From the NCBI GenBank assembly GCA_021648365.1, contig JAKISY010000083.1, positions 1-20,347 of the forward strand: a stretch of 20,347 nt of DNA, written 5' to 3'. The notes beneath the pieces were generated by a model. It searched no databases and was not told where the DNA came from. It worked only from the letters and a program-made list of their open reading frames with translations. How positions within the stretch are numbered: the stretch's first letter is position 1; every line of letters starts with the position of its first letter. Made by a program: the position numbers and the translations under genes. Origin of the DNA: Verrucomicrobiales bacterium. GTDB lineage: Bacteria; Verrucomicrobiota; Verrucomicrobiia; Verrucomicrobiales; DEV007. Shown here piece after piece: positions 7,363 through 14,201 of the stretch.

Positions 7363-8055
7363 TCATCCCTCACATTCACCGTTTTCGCAAATCAGTTTTT
7401 TGATTGCTTTTTCATTTCCATACACCGTGATCACATCTCCCACCTCCACTTTATCTGCCGGACCAGGCACACCTCGGAATTTGCCATCTCCGCCCGTGAT
7501 CCCTAAAACAATGATCCCGTCATCCGCTGGGCGCGTCTGAGCGAGTTCTTTACCGGCTAACGGGTTGCCTTCGAGAATATCAATTTCGGAAACACAAAAA
7601 CCCGATTGCACCCTCAACAGCAGTTCATAATCTAATACATGCGCCACCCCCGCCCGCTCCAAGCTCAACTGAATCAACCAATCAATCACCCTCTTAAGAA
7701 GCTGGATCCTGCTCAAAACTACCAACCCCAACAAACCACCCACGATCAAACCCGCCGTCTCCAAAGTCTGCGTCACCCCAGAAGTCTGCACAAAAGTAAC
7801 CACCAAAGTAGCAAAAGCCGAGGTCAGCCCAATATTGCCGAACAGGATCAAGTGTTTGATAATCTGTCGCCGAATCGGATGATCCACCACCATCTCCGCC
7901 TCTTTGGTTGTAAACCCCACTCCAAAAAAGGCCGAATAGGCTTGGAAACTCGCCGTATCCCAGCTCAAACCTGTCATCACCAAAGCCTTCGACCCCACTC
8001 GCACCACAAGTAGTGAAAAAGTCACAATCATCAATAATGCCAACAAAGCCCCCAT
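7363..8055 (-). CDS. Membrane protein with C-terminal TrkA-C (RCK_C) domain
   Basis: A 230-residue protein. It has a first membrane helix at the N-terminus, then a segment resembling the GLS-x4-FQAxSAFxGVGFTT part of potassium-channel-like proteins, then two further hydrophobic helices (about residues 66-86 and 98-120). A TrkA-C/RCK_C domain follows at about 145-228 (SEIDILEGNPLAGKEL, then VGDVITVYGNEKAI). Such domains bind small ligands, including nucleotides, to gate ion transport. The TrkA-N NAD domain is absent, and no full selectivity filter was recognised, so channel activity is an inference. I place the start at ATG 8053-8055; a GTG six codons upstream (8073) is possible. It is the first gene of the stress operon, 13 bases before the DnaJ gene. 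Confidence 0.8.
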   Translation of the reverse strand: MGALLALLMIVTFSLLVVRVGSKALVMTGLSWDTASFQAYSAFFGVGFTTKEAEMVVDHPIRRQIIKHLILFGNIGLTSAFATLVVTFVQTSGVTQTLETAGLIVGGLLGLVVLSRIQLLKRVIDWLIQLSLERAGVAHVLDYELLLRVQSGFCVSEIDILEGNPLAGKELAQTRPADDGIIVLGITGGDGKFRGVPGPADKVEVGDVITVYGNEKAIKKLICENGECEG

Positions 8056-8267
8056 ATCGACACATTCTAGCACGACAAAAGCCCTAGGTCACGTAATTGA
8101 AAATTTTCCAAAACACTAACCTGACGGCTGGCTCTATCGCGCTCAAATAAGCCCATGCACTTACTTTCCTCATCGCCGCAAAGTTGCTGACTCGCACCAG
8201 CTCGCCCTGCTGAAATATCCCCGCTGAGCTTGACCTGCATCTCGATTCATGATTCGCTCATTACACC

Positions 8268-8378
8268 ATGAAAGCCAAACCCCAAAGACTAGTGTGCATC
8301 GCACTACTGGCTATGACCTGCCATCTTAGCTCTAGTTGCATGACCGCTTACGACGCCTACGGTCGCCCGATCGTGTAA
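8268..8378 (+). CDS. Tiny lipoprotein-like peptide (36 residues)
   Basis: An ATG at 8268 opens a 36-codon frame ending in TAA at 8376-8378. The start is basic (MKAKPQR), followed by a hydrophobic helix (LVCIALLAM) and a lipobox-like HLSSSC with Cys24, leaving a 13-residue mature tail CMTAYDAYGRPIV. This looks like a lipoprotein signal peptide plus a very short exported tail. The lipobox is imperfect: the -3 residue is Ser and Leu is at -4. From memory, small Verrucomicrobiota proteins with a YDAYGRP motif after the lipid cysteine exist and are longer, so this may be a truncated member. It ends six bases before the end of the convergent fmt gene. Function unknown. Confidence 0.55.
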   Translation: MKAKPQRLVCIALLAMTCHLSSSCMTAYDAYGRPIV

Positions 8379-8384
8379 AAGTCT

Positions 8385-9371
8385 TCACTTACCCAATCGA
8401 GAACCCGCAGCAAGCGCACGGCCTCGCAGCAGTGCATCCGCATCCATTCGCGCACGCCCTTCTAGCTGCAGCTGGAAAAGTTGCAGCACTCCATCTCCCG
8501 TTTTCACCCGTAGCCCCTGAGTCTTCACCTCCTCCGTCGGCAAAATCGTGCCAGCAGGTGAACTCTCAAATCCCAGCATTTCCACCTCGCTCAATTGAGC
8601 TGCTTTGACCGGAGGGAATATTTTCATCTGAGCCTTTTTTCCATCAGCCAAAAGCACCTGCGTCTTCGTACCAGGCCACGGATCAAAAGCTCGCACCAGA
8701 CGATCAATCTCCACTGCAGAGCGCGACCAATCGATCACTCCATCTTCGCGCCCAAGCTTCCCAATGTGCGTCATCTGCGATTCATCTTGCACCTCCCTCT
8801 CCACCTCTCCACTCTCCAATAAAGGCAAAGCTGCCGCCAATGCCTGCGGTCCCAACTGCGCTAGACGGTCGTGCAGACAGCCACCCGTTTCATCCGCAGC
8901 CAAATCCAAGGTTTGCTTACAAATCATATCACCCGCGTCCAACTTAGCCGCGATATGCATCACCGTGATGCCACTCTTTTCATCCCCCGCCATGATCGCA
9001 GCTTGGATCGGCGCCGCCCCACGGTGTTTGGGCAAAAGAGACGCGTGCAGATTGATACATGCCAGAGAAGGCACCTCGATCACCGCTCGCGGCAAAAAAC
9101 AGCCATACGCCATCACCACGATCAGATCAGGCTGCAAATCTTGCAAGCTCTGCAAAAGCTCAGGTTGCCGACGCAGATTTTCTGGCTGAAACACTGGAAT
9201 CCCACGCTCAACCGCCAGCAACTTGGTCACCGTCGCCGTGAGCACCTGCTTGCGCCCCACCGGTCGATCAGGCTGCGTGAACACCGCCACCACCTCGTGC
9301 CCCGACTCATCGATCAGCCACTTCAAACTCGGAAGACCTATCTCCCCTGCACCCATCCAGATAATACGCAT
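8385..9371 (-). CDS. fmt: Methionyl-tRNA formyltransferase
   Basis: A 328-residue cytoplasmic enzyme that transfers a formyl group from 10-formyl-tetrahydrofolate to methionyl-initiator tRNA. The N-terminal hydrolase-like Rossmann domain (1-190) contains SLLPKHRGAAPIQ, and the catalytic triad is Asn107, His109 (INLHASLLP) and Asp145 (AKLDAGDM). The C-terminal OB-like tRNA-binding domain includes IDWSRSAVEIDRLVRAFDPWPGT in the expected place. Length compares with about 315 in E. coli. The start is ATG 9369-9371 (MRIIWMGAG), since the fold begins there. In-frame codons up to 9473 would add an unrelated 34 residues. The usual partner def (deformylase) is not adjacent. It is divergent from the LolC/E-type gene across a 121-base gap and convergent with the tiny lipoprotein ORF. 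Confidence 0.96.
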   Translation of the reverse strand: MRIIWMGAGEIGLPSLKWLIDESGHEVVAVFTQPDRPVGRKQVLTATVTKLLAVERGIPVFQPENLRRQPELLQSLQDLQPDLIVVMAYGCFLPRAVIEVPSLACINLHASLLPKHRGAAPIQAAIMAGDEKSGITVMHIAAKLDAGDMICKQTLDLAADETGGCLHDRLAQLGPQALAAALPLLESGEVEREVQDESQMTHIGKLGREDGVIDWSRSAVEIDRLVRAFDPWPGTKTQVLLADGKKAQMKIFPPVKAAQLSEVEMLGFESSPAGTILPTEEVKTQGLRVKTGDGVLQLFQLQLEGRARMDADALLRGRALAAGSRLGK

Positions 9372-9492
9372 ACTTTTATGATTTATCATTTGTCGCAGCC
9401 TAGTCATCCATTTACAACTATCACCGCAGTTTCCGCTATCAGAATCAGTAATCACAGTTAAACTGCCATGCAATCTTGAATCTCATTTTCCA

Positions 9493-10794
9493 TTGATAAA
9501 TAAATTCAGCCTATTCCTAGCTCTACGGTATTTAAAACCCAAGAGAAGTTTCGTTTCGGTCATCACCCTGATCTCCATCTTGGGCGTCGCCTTGGGCGTC
9601 ACCCTACTGCTGGTGGTGATCTCCGTGTTCACCGGTTACGGCGAGCGCATCAAAGAAACCATCCTCGGTTTCGAACCCCACATCATCGTCGACTCGGGTC
9701 AGATCATGTATGACTCCGATCAACTCATCGAAATCATCAAAAAGGTGCCCGACGTTATTTCGGTCACCCCCTACATGCGCGGCCAAGCGGTACTGGATTT
9801 TCGCGGTCAACGACTCGCCCCCTTGTTACGTGGCATCGACCCGCCACCAGGACCAGAAACCGAACGCATGGAACGCATCATCGCCAAAGGAGAAGGCAAG
9901 TTTGATCTCGACCTAGACACAGCCATCATCGGCGACCAGATGGCAGACAGTCTCGGCATCCACATCGGCGATGTGGTCACCATTTTCTCTCCCAACATCG
10001 ACGCCATCATGGACGCCATCGACAGCTTCAACGACTCCGCCAGCGAAGAAGAAAAAAAACAAGCCATCGACTCCATCCGTCACTTCAGCTTACCTCAAGA
10101 ACTCAAGATCACCGGCATTTTTGATTCCGGCCACTACGACTTCGATAGCAACGTCGTCTTTGTCCATCTGGAGACAGGTCAAGCACTCTACAATCTGCGC
10201 GACGGCGTACACGGACTAGCGATCGAAACGCGAGACGGCTTCCTCGCCCACCAAGTGCGCGACGCGATTGCCGTAGCCACTGACTACCGCTACCGAGTCG
10301 CCAGTTGGATGGACATCCACAAATACATCTTCGACGCCGTCGCCACCGAGCGCCAAGCGATGTATTTTCTGCTTTTCATGATCATGATCGTCGCCGCATT
10401 CTGCATCATGAACACCATGATCACCGTAGTGTATCAGAAACGCTCAGAGATTGGCTTGCTCAAAGCCATCGGCGCCTCTGAGCGCCAGATTGCCGCGTTG
10501 TTTTTATCTCAAGGCATCGTCGTAGGCGTGATCGGAGTGATCGTCGGGCTAGGGCTCGCCTTTTTGGTCATCGCTTACCGCAATGTCATCACCTCCACCA
10601 TCGGTAAACTTTTTGGCATCGAGATCTTTTCCTCGCAAGTCTATATGATCGAAGGCGGACTACCCGCCGTCGTCACCATGCAAGACGTGATCGCTATATC
10701 TCTAGGAGCCTTCATCTCCTGCACCTTGGCATCACTTGCCCCAGCCGTGCTCGCTGCTCGACTCGAACCTGCCAAATCCCTCCGCTCAGAGTAG
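9493..10794 (+). CDS. Lipoprotein-releasing ABC transporter permease (LolC/LolE family)
   Basis: A 433-residue inner-membrane protein of the MacB/FtsX-like permease superfamily. It has a first helix at about 21-47 (LISILGVALGVTLLLVVISV), a large periplasmic domain (about 48-285) and three C-terminal helices (about 289-313, 335-362, 397-425). The coupling region IGLLKAIGASERQIAALF lies between the second and third helices. LolC/E proteins, with the ATPase LolD, extract lipoproteins from the inner membrane for transfer to the outer membrane; no lolD is in the window. The start is TTG at 9493: no ATG is in frame upstream, and MINKFSLFLALRYL aligns with the family's usual N-terminus. It ends 34 bases before the GYF-RDD gene, the first in a plus-strand run of four genes. 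Confidence 0.9.
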   Translation: MINKFSLFLALRYLKPKRSFVSVITLISILGVALGVTLLLVVISVFTGYGERIKETILGFEPHIIVDSGQIMYDSDQLIEIIKKVPDVISVTPYMRGQAVLDFRGQRLAPLLRGIDPPPGPETERMERIIAKGEGKFDLDLDTAIIGDQMADSLGIHIGDVVTIFSPNIDAIMDAIDSFNDSASEEEKKQAIDSIRHFSLPQELKITGIFDSGHYDFDSNVVFVHLETGQALYNLRDGVHGLAIETRDGFLAHQVRDAIAVATDYRYRVASWMDIHKYIFDAVATERQAMYFLLFMIMIVAAFCIMNTMITVVYQKRSEIGLLKAIGASERQIAALFLSQGIVVGVIGVIVGLGLAFLVIAYRNVITSTIGKLFGIEIFSSQVYMIEGGLPAVVTMQDVIAISLGAFISCTLASLAPAVLAARLEPAKSLRSE

Positions 10795-10828
10795 CCCTAT
10801 TGTCTATCGCCTTACCTGTCTTTTCAGT

Positions 10829-11665
10829 ATGCAAATCCACGTCACCAAAAATGGTAAAAAACAAGGCCCTTATACCATTTACCGGATCAAGGAAATGGTC
10901 GATGCAGGGGACTTGCAGCTGGACACCCTCGCTTGGCATGAAGGCCTACCCCAGTGGTGCGCGCTGCAAGACATCCCCGTCGTTGCCTCTACCCTCAAGT
11001 CGCTAGAGAGAAAACAAGCGCCCGCAGATGGCGACGCAACAGAGGAAATCGATCCAGACAGCTCGCTTCCTCTGCCCTCCAGCGTCATTCGAATCAAACG
11101 AAAAAACACGCAAAACTCGCAAGCAGTCAAAAACGTACACCCAATACTACGCTTCTGGGCGCGCATGTTCGACCTCTTGATCCTCAACTTGATCGTGGGT
11201 TTCGTATTTGGCAATCCCCCCGTGCCCGAAGAAGGAGAGAACCTGTTCGAATTCTATCGTCAAATCCCAATGGAAGAGCAGTTTCAATTACTGCTCATCT
11301 GGGGTGGCTCCTTTTTTGTTTGGAATTTTGTCGAAGCTCTGCTCATATCTTCTTTTGCCACCACTCCTGGAAAAATGTTATTCAATCTCAAAGTCATTCG
11401 CAAAGACGGCAAGCTGCTCAGCTATTCGCAGGCCATCGGGCGCGCCCTACTGATCTGGACCATCGGGGTCGGCTTTGGTATCTTATTTTTACAAATCATC
11501 GGCATGGTGATCGCCCTCTTTTACTTGCTCAACAAAGGTGAAACCCTGTGGGACAAAAGCCTGCAAACCCAAGTGATTCACCAAGCCCTCGGACCTAGAA
11601 AAGTGATCTTCGCGGTTGGCGCCTTCCTGATCCTGCTCTCCTTGCAAACCCTATCTATGCCCTAA
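10829..11665 (+). CDS. GYF_2-RDD domain membrane protein
   Basis: A 278-residue protein. Residues 1-50 form a GYF_2 domain (GPYTIYRIKEMVDAGDL, then AWHEGLPQW), a peptide-binding fold probably facing the cytoplasm. An acidic/basic linker (about 55-103) follows. An RDD domain occupies about 105-255 with Arg108, Asp115, the TTPGKMLFNLKV signature (178-189) and the LWDK motif (240-243). Four hydrophobic segments are at about 115-129, 153-175, 205-232 and 258-275. The start is ATG 10829 because the GYF fold begins there; frame upstream is open but overlaps the permease gene. It sits just after the LolC/E-type permease and 8 bases before the GH57 gene, so cotranscription is likely. The function is unknown. 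Confidence 0.85.
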   Translation: MQIHVTKNGKKQGPYTIYRIKEMVDAGDLQLDTLAWHEGLPQWCALQDIPVVASTLKSLERKQAPADGDATEEIDPDSSLPLPSSVIRIKRKNTQNSQAVKNVHPILRFWARMFDLLILNLIVGFVFGNPPVPEEGENLFEFYRQIPMEEQFQLLLIWGGSFFVWNFVEALLISSFATTPGKMLFNLKVIRKDGKLLSYSQAIGRALLIWTIGVGFGILFLQIIGMVIALFYLLNKGETLWDKSLQTQVIHQALGPRKVIFAVGAFLILLSLQTLSMP

Positions 11666-11673
11666 ATCCTCCC

Positions 11674-13293
11674 ATGATCTCGATCTGTCGCAACGCCCTG
11701 ATTCTGCACTGCCATTTGCCTTGGCTCAGGCACGCAGAATCCTTGCACAGTCAGGAAGAAGACTGGTGGCTCGATGTGCTCACCGACAGCCTACTGCCGT
11801 TGTTAGAGATGCTGCACCGCCTGCGCGATGAAAAGGTTCCCTTCAAGCTAAACCTAGTCATCAGCCCCACCGTGCTGGCAATGATGCGCGACCCCTTGTT
11901 ACAAAAACGCGCCGAAGCTCATCTCGAGCGCAATCTGCACCTCGCGCTGACCGAAATCGAACGGCGCACCGATCCAGAGAAACGCCCGCTGCTGCAGTGG
12001 TATGCCGACCACTACCATCGACTGCACCACTACTACCAGCAGCGCTGGCAGGGCGACCTCGTAGCCGCCCTAGCCGACTTACGCGACAGCGGACAGCTAG
12101 AGATCCCCGCCAGTGCCGCCACCCACGCCATCTTGCCACTTTTTTTAAAATCTCCCACCGTGCTGCACAGCCAGATAAAAATCGGCTGCGACTACTACCA
12201 AGAGTGTTTCGGACAAGCCCCCGAACTCTTCTGGCTACCCGACTGCGCCTACTCCCCCGCCCTCGATCCCTATTTGCAAGCCAACGGCATCCGCCACATT
12301 CTACTCGACGAACACGCCCTGAGCTACAGCAAACAGATCCCCGACGCCGGCATCTACCACCCCACCCAGAGCCCTACAGGTATGCAGATCTCCTACCGCG
12401 ACGTGCGCAGCAGTCGCGAACTACTGAAGCTTGAAGCCGGCTTACTACACGACACCCGCTACCGCCAAGCCTACAAAATGTCAGGCGAAGAAACCCCTGT
12501 GAACGGCTTGCAAATCCACCTCGATGCCAAACAACACAACCGAGGCGGCGCGTTGAAAATACAACGCATGGACTCCGAGCAAGCCTACGACCCAGCCCTC
12601 GGAAAAAAAGCCGCCCAGCAACACGCACAACAATTCCTAAAAGCGAGATCGCAACAAGCCACCCAACTCAAAGCACAAGGAATCCAAACCCCCTGCATCC
12701 TCAGCATCTACGAAGCCGAACTGTTCGGTCATTGGCGATTTGAAGGCATCCCCTTTCTCGAAGAGACCCTGCGCCTCTTTGCCCAACAAAACCAGTTAGA
12801 GCTCAGCAGCGTATCGCAACTCTCGCCCCCGCCAAGCGCTTCCATCACGCCCGTCAACACCGTGCACCCCATCCCCTGTTCCTGGGGTGAAGGCGACTAC
12901 TTCGAAAACTGGCTATCTCAAGAGAACGCCTGGATCTACCCCCATTTGCTGCGCCGTGCAGAACAGTTGCAACGCACCCTCTCTGCCCTACAACAAAACA
13001 TCGACGGCCTACCCGATCAACTAGCCGACCACCGCAGCCGCTGTGTCAGTCAAATGACCCGCGAACTGCTGCTCGCCCAATCCAGCGATTGGGCAGCTTA
13101 CATGCGCCAAGCCGACACCCGCCCCTACGCCACCCAACGATTCGAAAAACATTTAGAGAACTTCGACCTGTTAGCGTCCCTCTACTCCTCCAACGAGCAA
13201 GCCAATACCCGCCAACTACTCACCATCCAAAAACAAAACCCCATCTTCCCCCAGCTAGACTGGCAAGCCTTCACCACCACTTCTAACTTCTAA
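11674..13293 (+). CDS. GH57 alpha-glucan branching enzyme homologue with exchanged catalytic acids
   Basis: A 539-residue cytoplasmic protein of the GH57 branching-enzyme type (about 520-560 in close relatives). Conserved regions are present in order: LHCHLPWLRH (11-20), IPASAATHAILPL (144-156), FWLPDCAYSP (186-195), IYEAELFGHW (345-354) and SWGEGDY (403-409). In characterised members the third region reads WLPEC, with Glu the nucleophile, and the fourth reads YDxELFGHW, with Asp the acid/base. Here residue 190 is Asp (GAC) and residue 347 is Glu (GAA), a reciprocal swap. Branching enzymes build alpha-1,6 branches in glycogen; whether this protein still does so, or has altered chemistry, is open. 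It follows the GYF-RDD gene by 8 bases and precedes the exonuclease gene by 12, with no Shine-Dalgarno. No other glycogen genes are in the window. Confidence 0.85.
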   Translation: MISICRNALILHCHLPWLRHAESLHSQEEDWWLDVLTDSLLPLLEMLHRLRDEKVPFKLNLVISPTVLAMMRDPLLQKRAEAHLERNLHLALTEIERRTDPEKRPLLQWYADHYHRLHHYYQQRWQGDLVAALADLRDSGQLEIPASAATHAILPLFLKSPTVLHSQIKIGCDYYQECFGQAPELFWLPDCAYSPALDPYLQANGIRHILLDEHALSYSKQIPDAGIYHPTQSPTGMQISYRDVRSSRELLKLEAGLLHDTRYRQAYKMSGEETPVNGLQIHLDAKQHNRGGALKIQRMDSEQAYDPALGKKAAQQHAQQFLKARSQQATQLKAQGIQTPCILSIYEAELFGHWRFEGIPFLEETLRLFAQQNQLELSSVSQLSPPPSASITPVNTVHPIPCSWGEGDYFENWLSQENAWIYPHLLRRAEQLQRTLSALQQNIDGLPDQLADHRSRCVSQMTRELLLAQSSDWAAYMRQADTRPYATQRFEKHLENFDLLASLYSSNEQANTRQLLTIQKQNPIFPQLDWQAFTTTSNF

Positions 13294-13305
13294 CTTCCAC
13301 CTCTC

Positions 13306-13848
13306 ATGCCCAAAGATATTGTCTATTTTGATCTAGAAACCCAAAAGCTCGCCAACGATGTCGGCGGCTGGAAGCACTTGGACAAAATGCGCATGTCCGT
13401 AGGAGTCACCTACAGCACAGCACAAGAAAAATACATCATTTACGACGAAGAACACGTCGACCAACTGATCGACCAACTGCTCAAAGCTGATCTTGTGGTC
13501 GGCTTCAATCACATCTTCTTCGACTACGGCGTCTTGATGGCATACACCGTCGTCGATCTCGCCAACCAAACCAACAACCTCGACATGCTGCTCTCGCTCG
13601 AGGAAAAAGTAGGTCACCGTATGAAACTCGACACCCTAGCCTCCGCCTCACTCGGCGCTGGCAAAAGTGCCGACGGCCTGATGGCTGTCAAATGGTGGCG
13701 CGAAGGAAAAATCAAAGAAATAGCCGAGTATTGTTGTTTTGACGTCAAAGTCACCTGGAAAGTCCACGCCTACGGCGTCGAACACGGCAAAGTCAAATAC
13801 ATCGGCCGCCACAGCCCCGAACCACTGGAAGTGGAAGTGGATTGGTAG
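13306..13848 (+). CDS. Stand-alone DEDDy 3'-5' exonuclease-like protein (RNase H fold)
   Basis: A 180-residue protein with the full DEDD signature: Exo I FDLET (Asp9, Glu11), Exo II VGFNHIFFDYGVL (Asp73), and Exo III EYCCFDVKVT with Tyr142-x3-Asp146, the DEDDy arrangement. This predicts a two-metal 3'-5' exonuclease on DNA or RNA, related to YprB-like/predicted exonuclease domains that often sit in larger helicase proteins; here it is alone. The ATG at 13306 is 12 bases after the GH57 stop, suggesting cotranscription, although no functional link with glycogen metabolism is known. The end ...EVDW looks natural for the family. An accessory segment begins immediately after its stop codon. Confidence 0.82.
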   Translation: MPKDIVYFDLETQKLANDVGGWKHLDKMRMSVGVTYSTAQEKYIIYDEEHVDQLIDQLLKADLVVGFNHIFFDYGVLMAYTVVDLANQTNNLDMLLSLEEKVGHRMKLDTLASASLGAGKSADGLMAVKWWREGKIKEIAEYCCFDVKVTWKVHAYGVEHGKVKYIGRHSPEPLEVEVDW

Positions 13849-13852
13849 GTGT

Positions 13853-14090
13853 GAAATCCAGAGAGTTCTTGCCAGATGATGTGAGTCGAATAAGTTGCAC
13901 GGAGGCCGAATGCTCCATGAGCTTCTCCACCAACTCCGCATCCAACTGCTTTTTGCTGTGCACCGAGCAGCAGTATAAGATTGACTGCCTTAGCACCGAT
14001 CACTGAAAGGTCAATTTGATGCACGTTTTCGAAATCGACAAAGACGTGATTTGTAGGGGATGAAAAATCGGTAATGGAATGAAAACTCAT
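13853..14090 (-). pseudogene. Frameshifted and truncated NYN/PIN-like domain protein
   Basis: Reading from ATG 14088-14090, one frame gives MSFHSITDF, then HVFVDFENVHQIDLSVIGAK and LILLLGAQQK. The continuation lies in another frame, QLDAELVEKLMEHSASVQLI then RLTSSGKNSLDF. The frames join if the A5 run (T5 on the plus strand at 13950-13954) is read as A4, restoring LLGAQQKQLDAELVEKL. Together this is the N-terminal part of a PIN-like NYN-domain protein, a predicted metal-dependent RNase family, with the FVDFENV motif carrying the first acidic residue. Coding similarity stops at 13853, five bases from the exonuclease stop, so the C-terminal part is lost. It lies behind the DUF1016 nuclease gene and a 33-codon ORF. 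The assignment rests on memory of the family. Confidence 0.65.
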
Positions 14091-14099
14091 AGTCAATAA

Positions 14100-14201
14100 T
14101 TAGCAGTGGTTGAATTTAGAGCAATCTCTGACGGCACCACAGGATGTGGCGAACTCAGTTCCCACGCCACCCATTACGCCGGCAAAGATCTCAAACGTCA
14201 T
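14100..14201 (-). CDS. Small 33-codon ORF overlapping the DUF1016 stop codon
   Basis: The ATG at 14199-14201 overlaps the TGA of the DUF1016 gene (ATGA), and the frame runs 33 codons to TAA at 14100-14102, nine bases before the NYN pseudogene ATG. The peptide is MTFEIFAGVMGGVGTEFATS followed by a Cys-containing tail ending in KFNHC. I recognise no family. The overlap geometry is typical of translational coupling, but chance or a decayed gene is equally possible. Confidence 0.3.
   Translation of the reverse strand: MTFEIFAGVMGGVGTEFATSCGAVRDCSKFNHC

Noticed and set aside
8871..9461. Plus-strand open frame of 196 codons
   Set aside because: It lies antisense to fmt, whose motifs and catalytic residues are complete. 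The translation is rich in His, Arg and Gln, as expected for a shadow frame.
9373..9473. N-terminal extension of fmt to the upstream ATG at 9471-9473
   Set aside because: The 34 extra residues are unlike the family. The fold starts at MRIIWMGAG, and the region is needed for the divergent promoter.
10954..11541. Plus-strand open frame of 195 codons overlapping the GYF-RDD gene
   Set aside because: A +1 shadow with many Arg, His and Ser residues; the GYF and RDD signatures are in the other frame.
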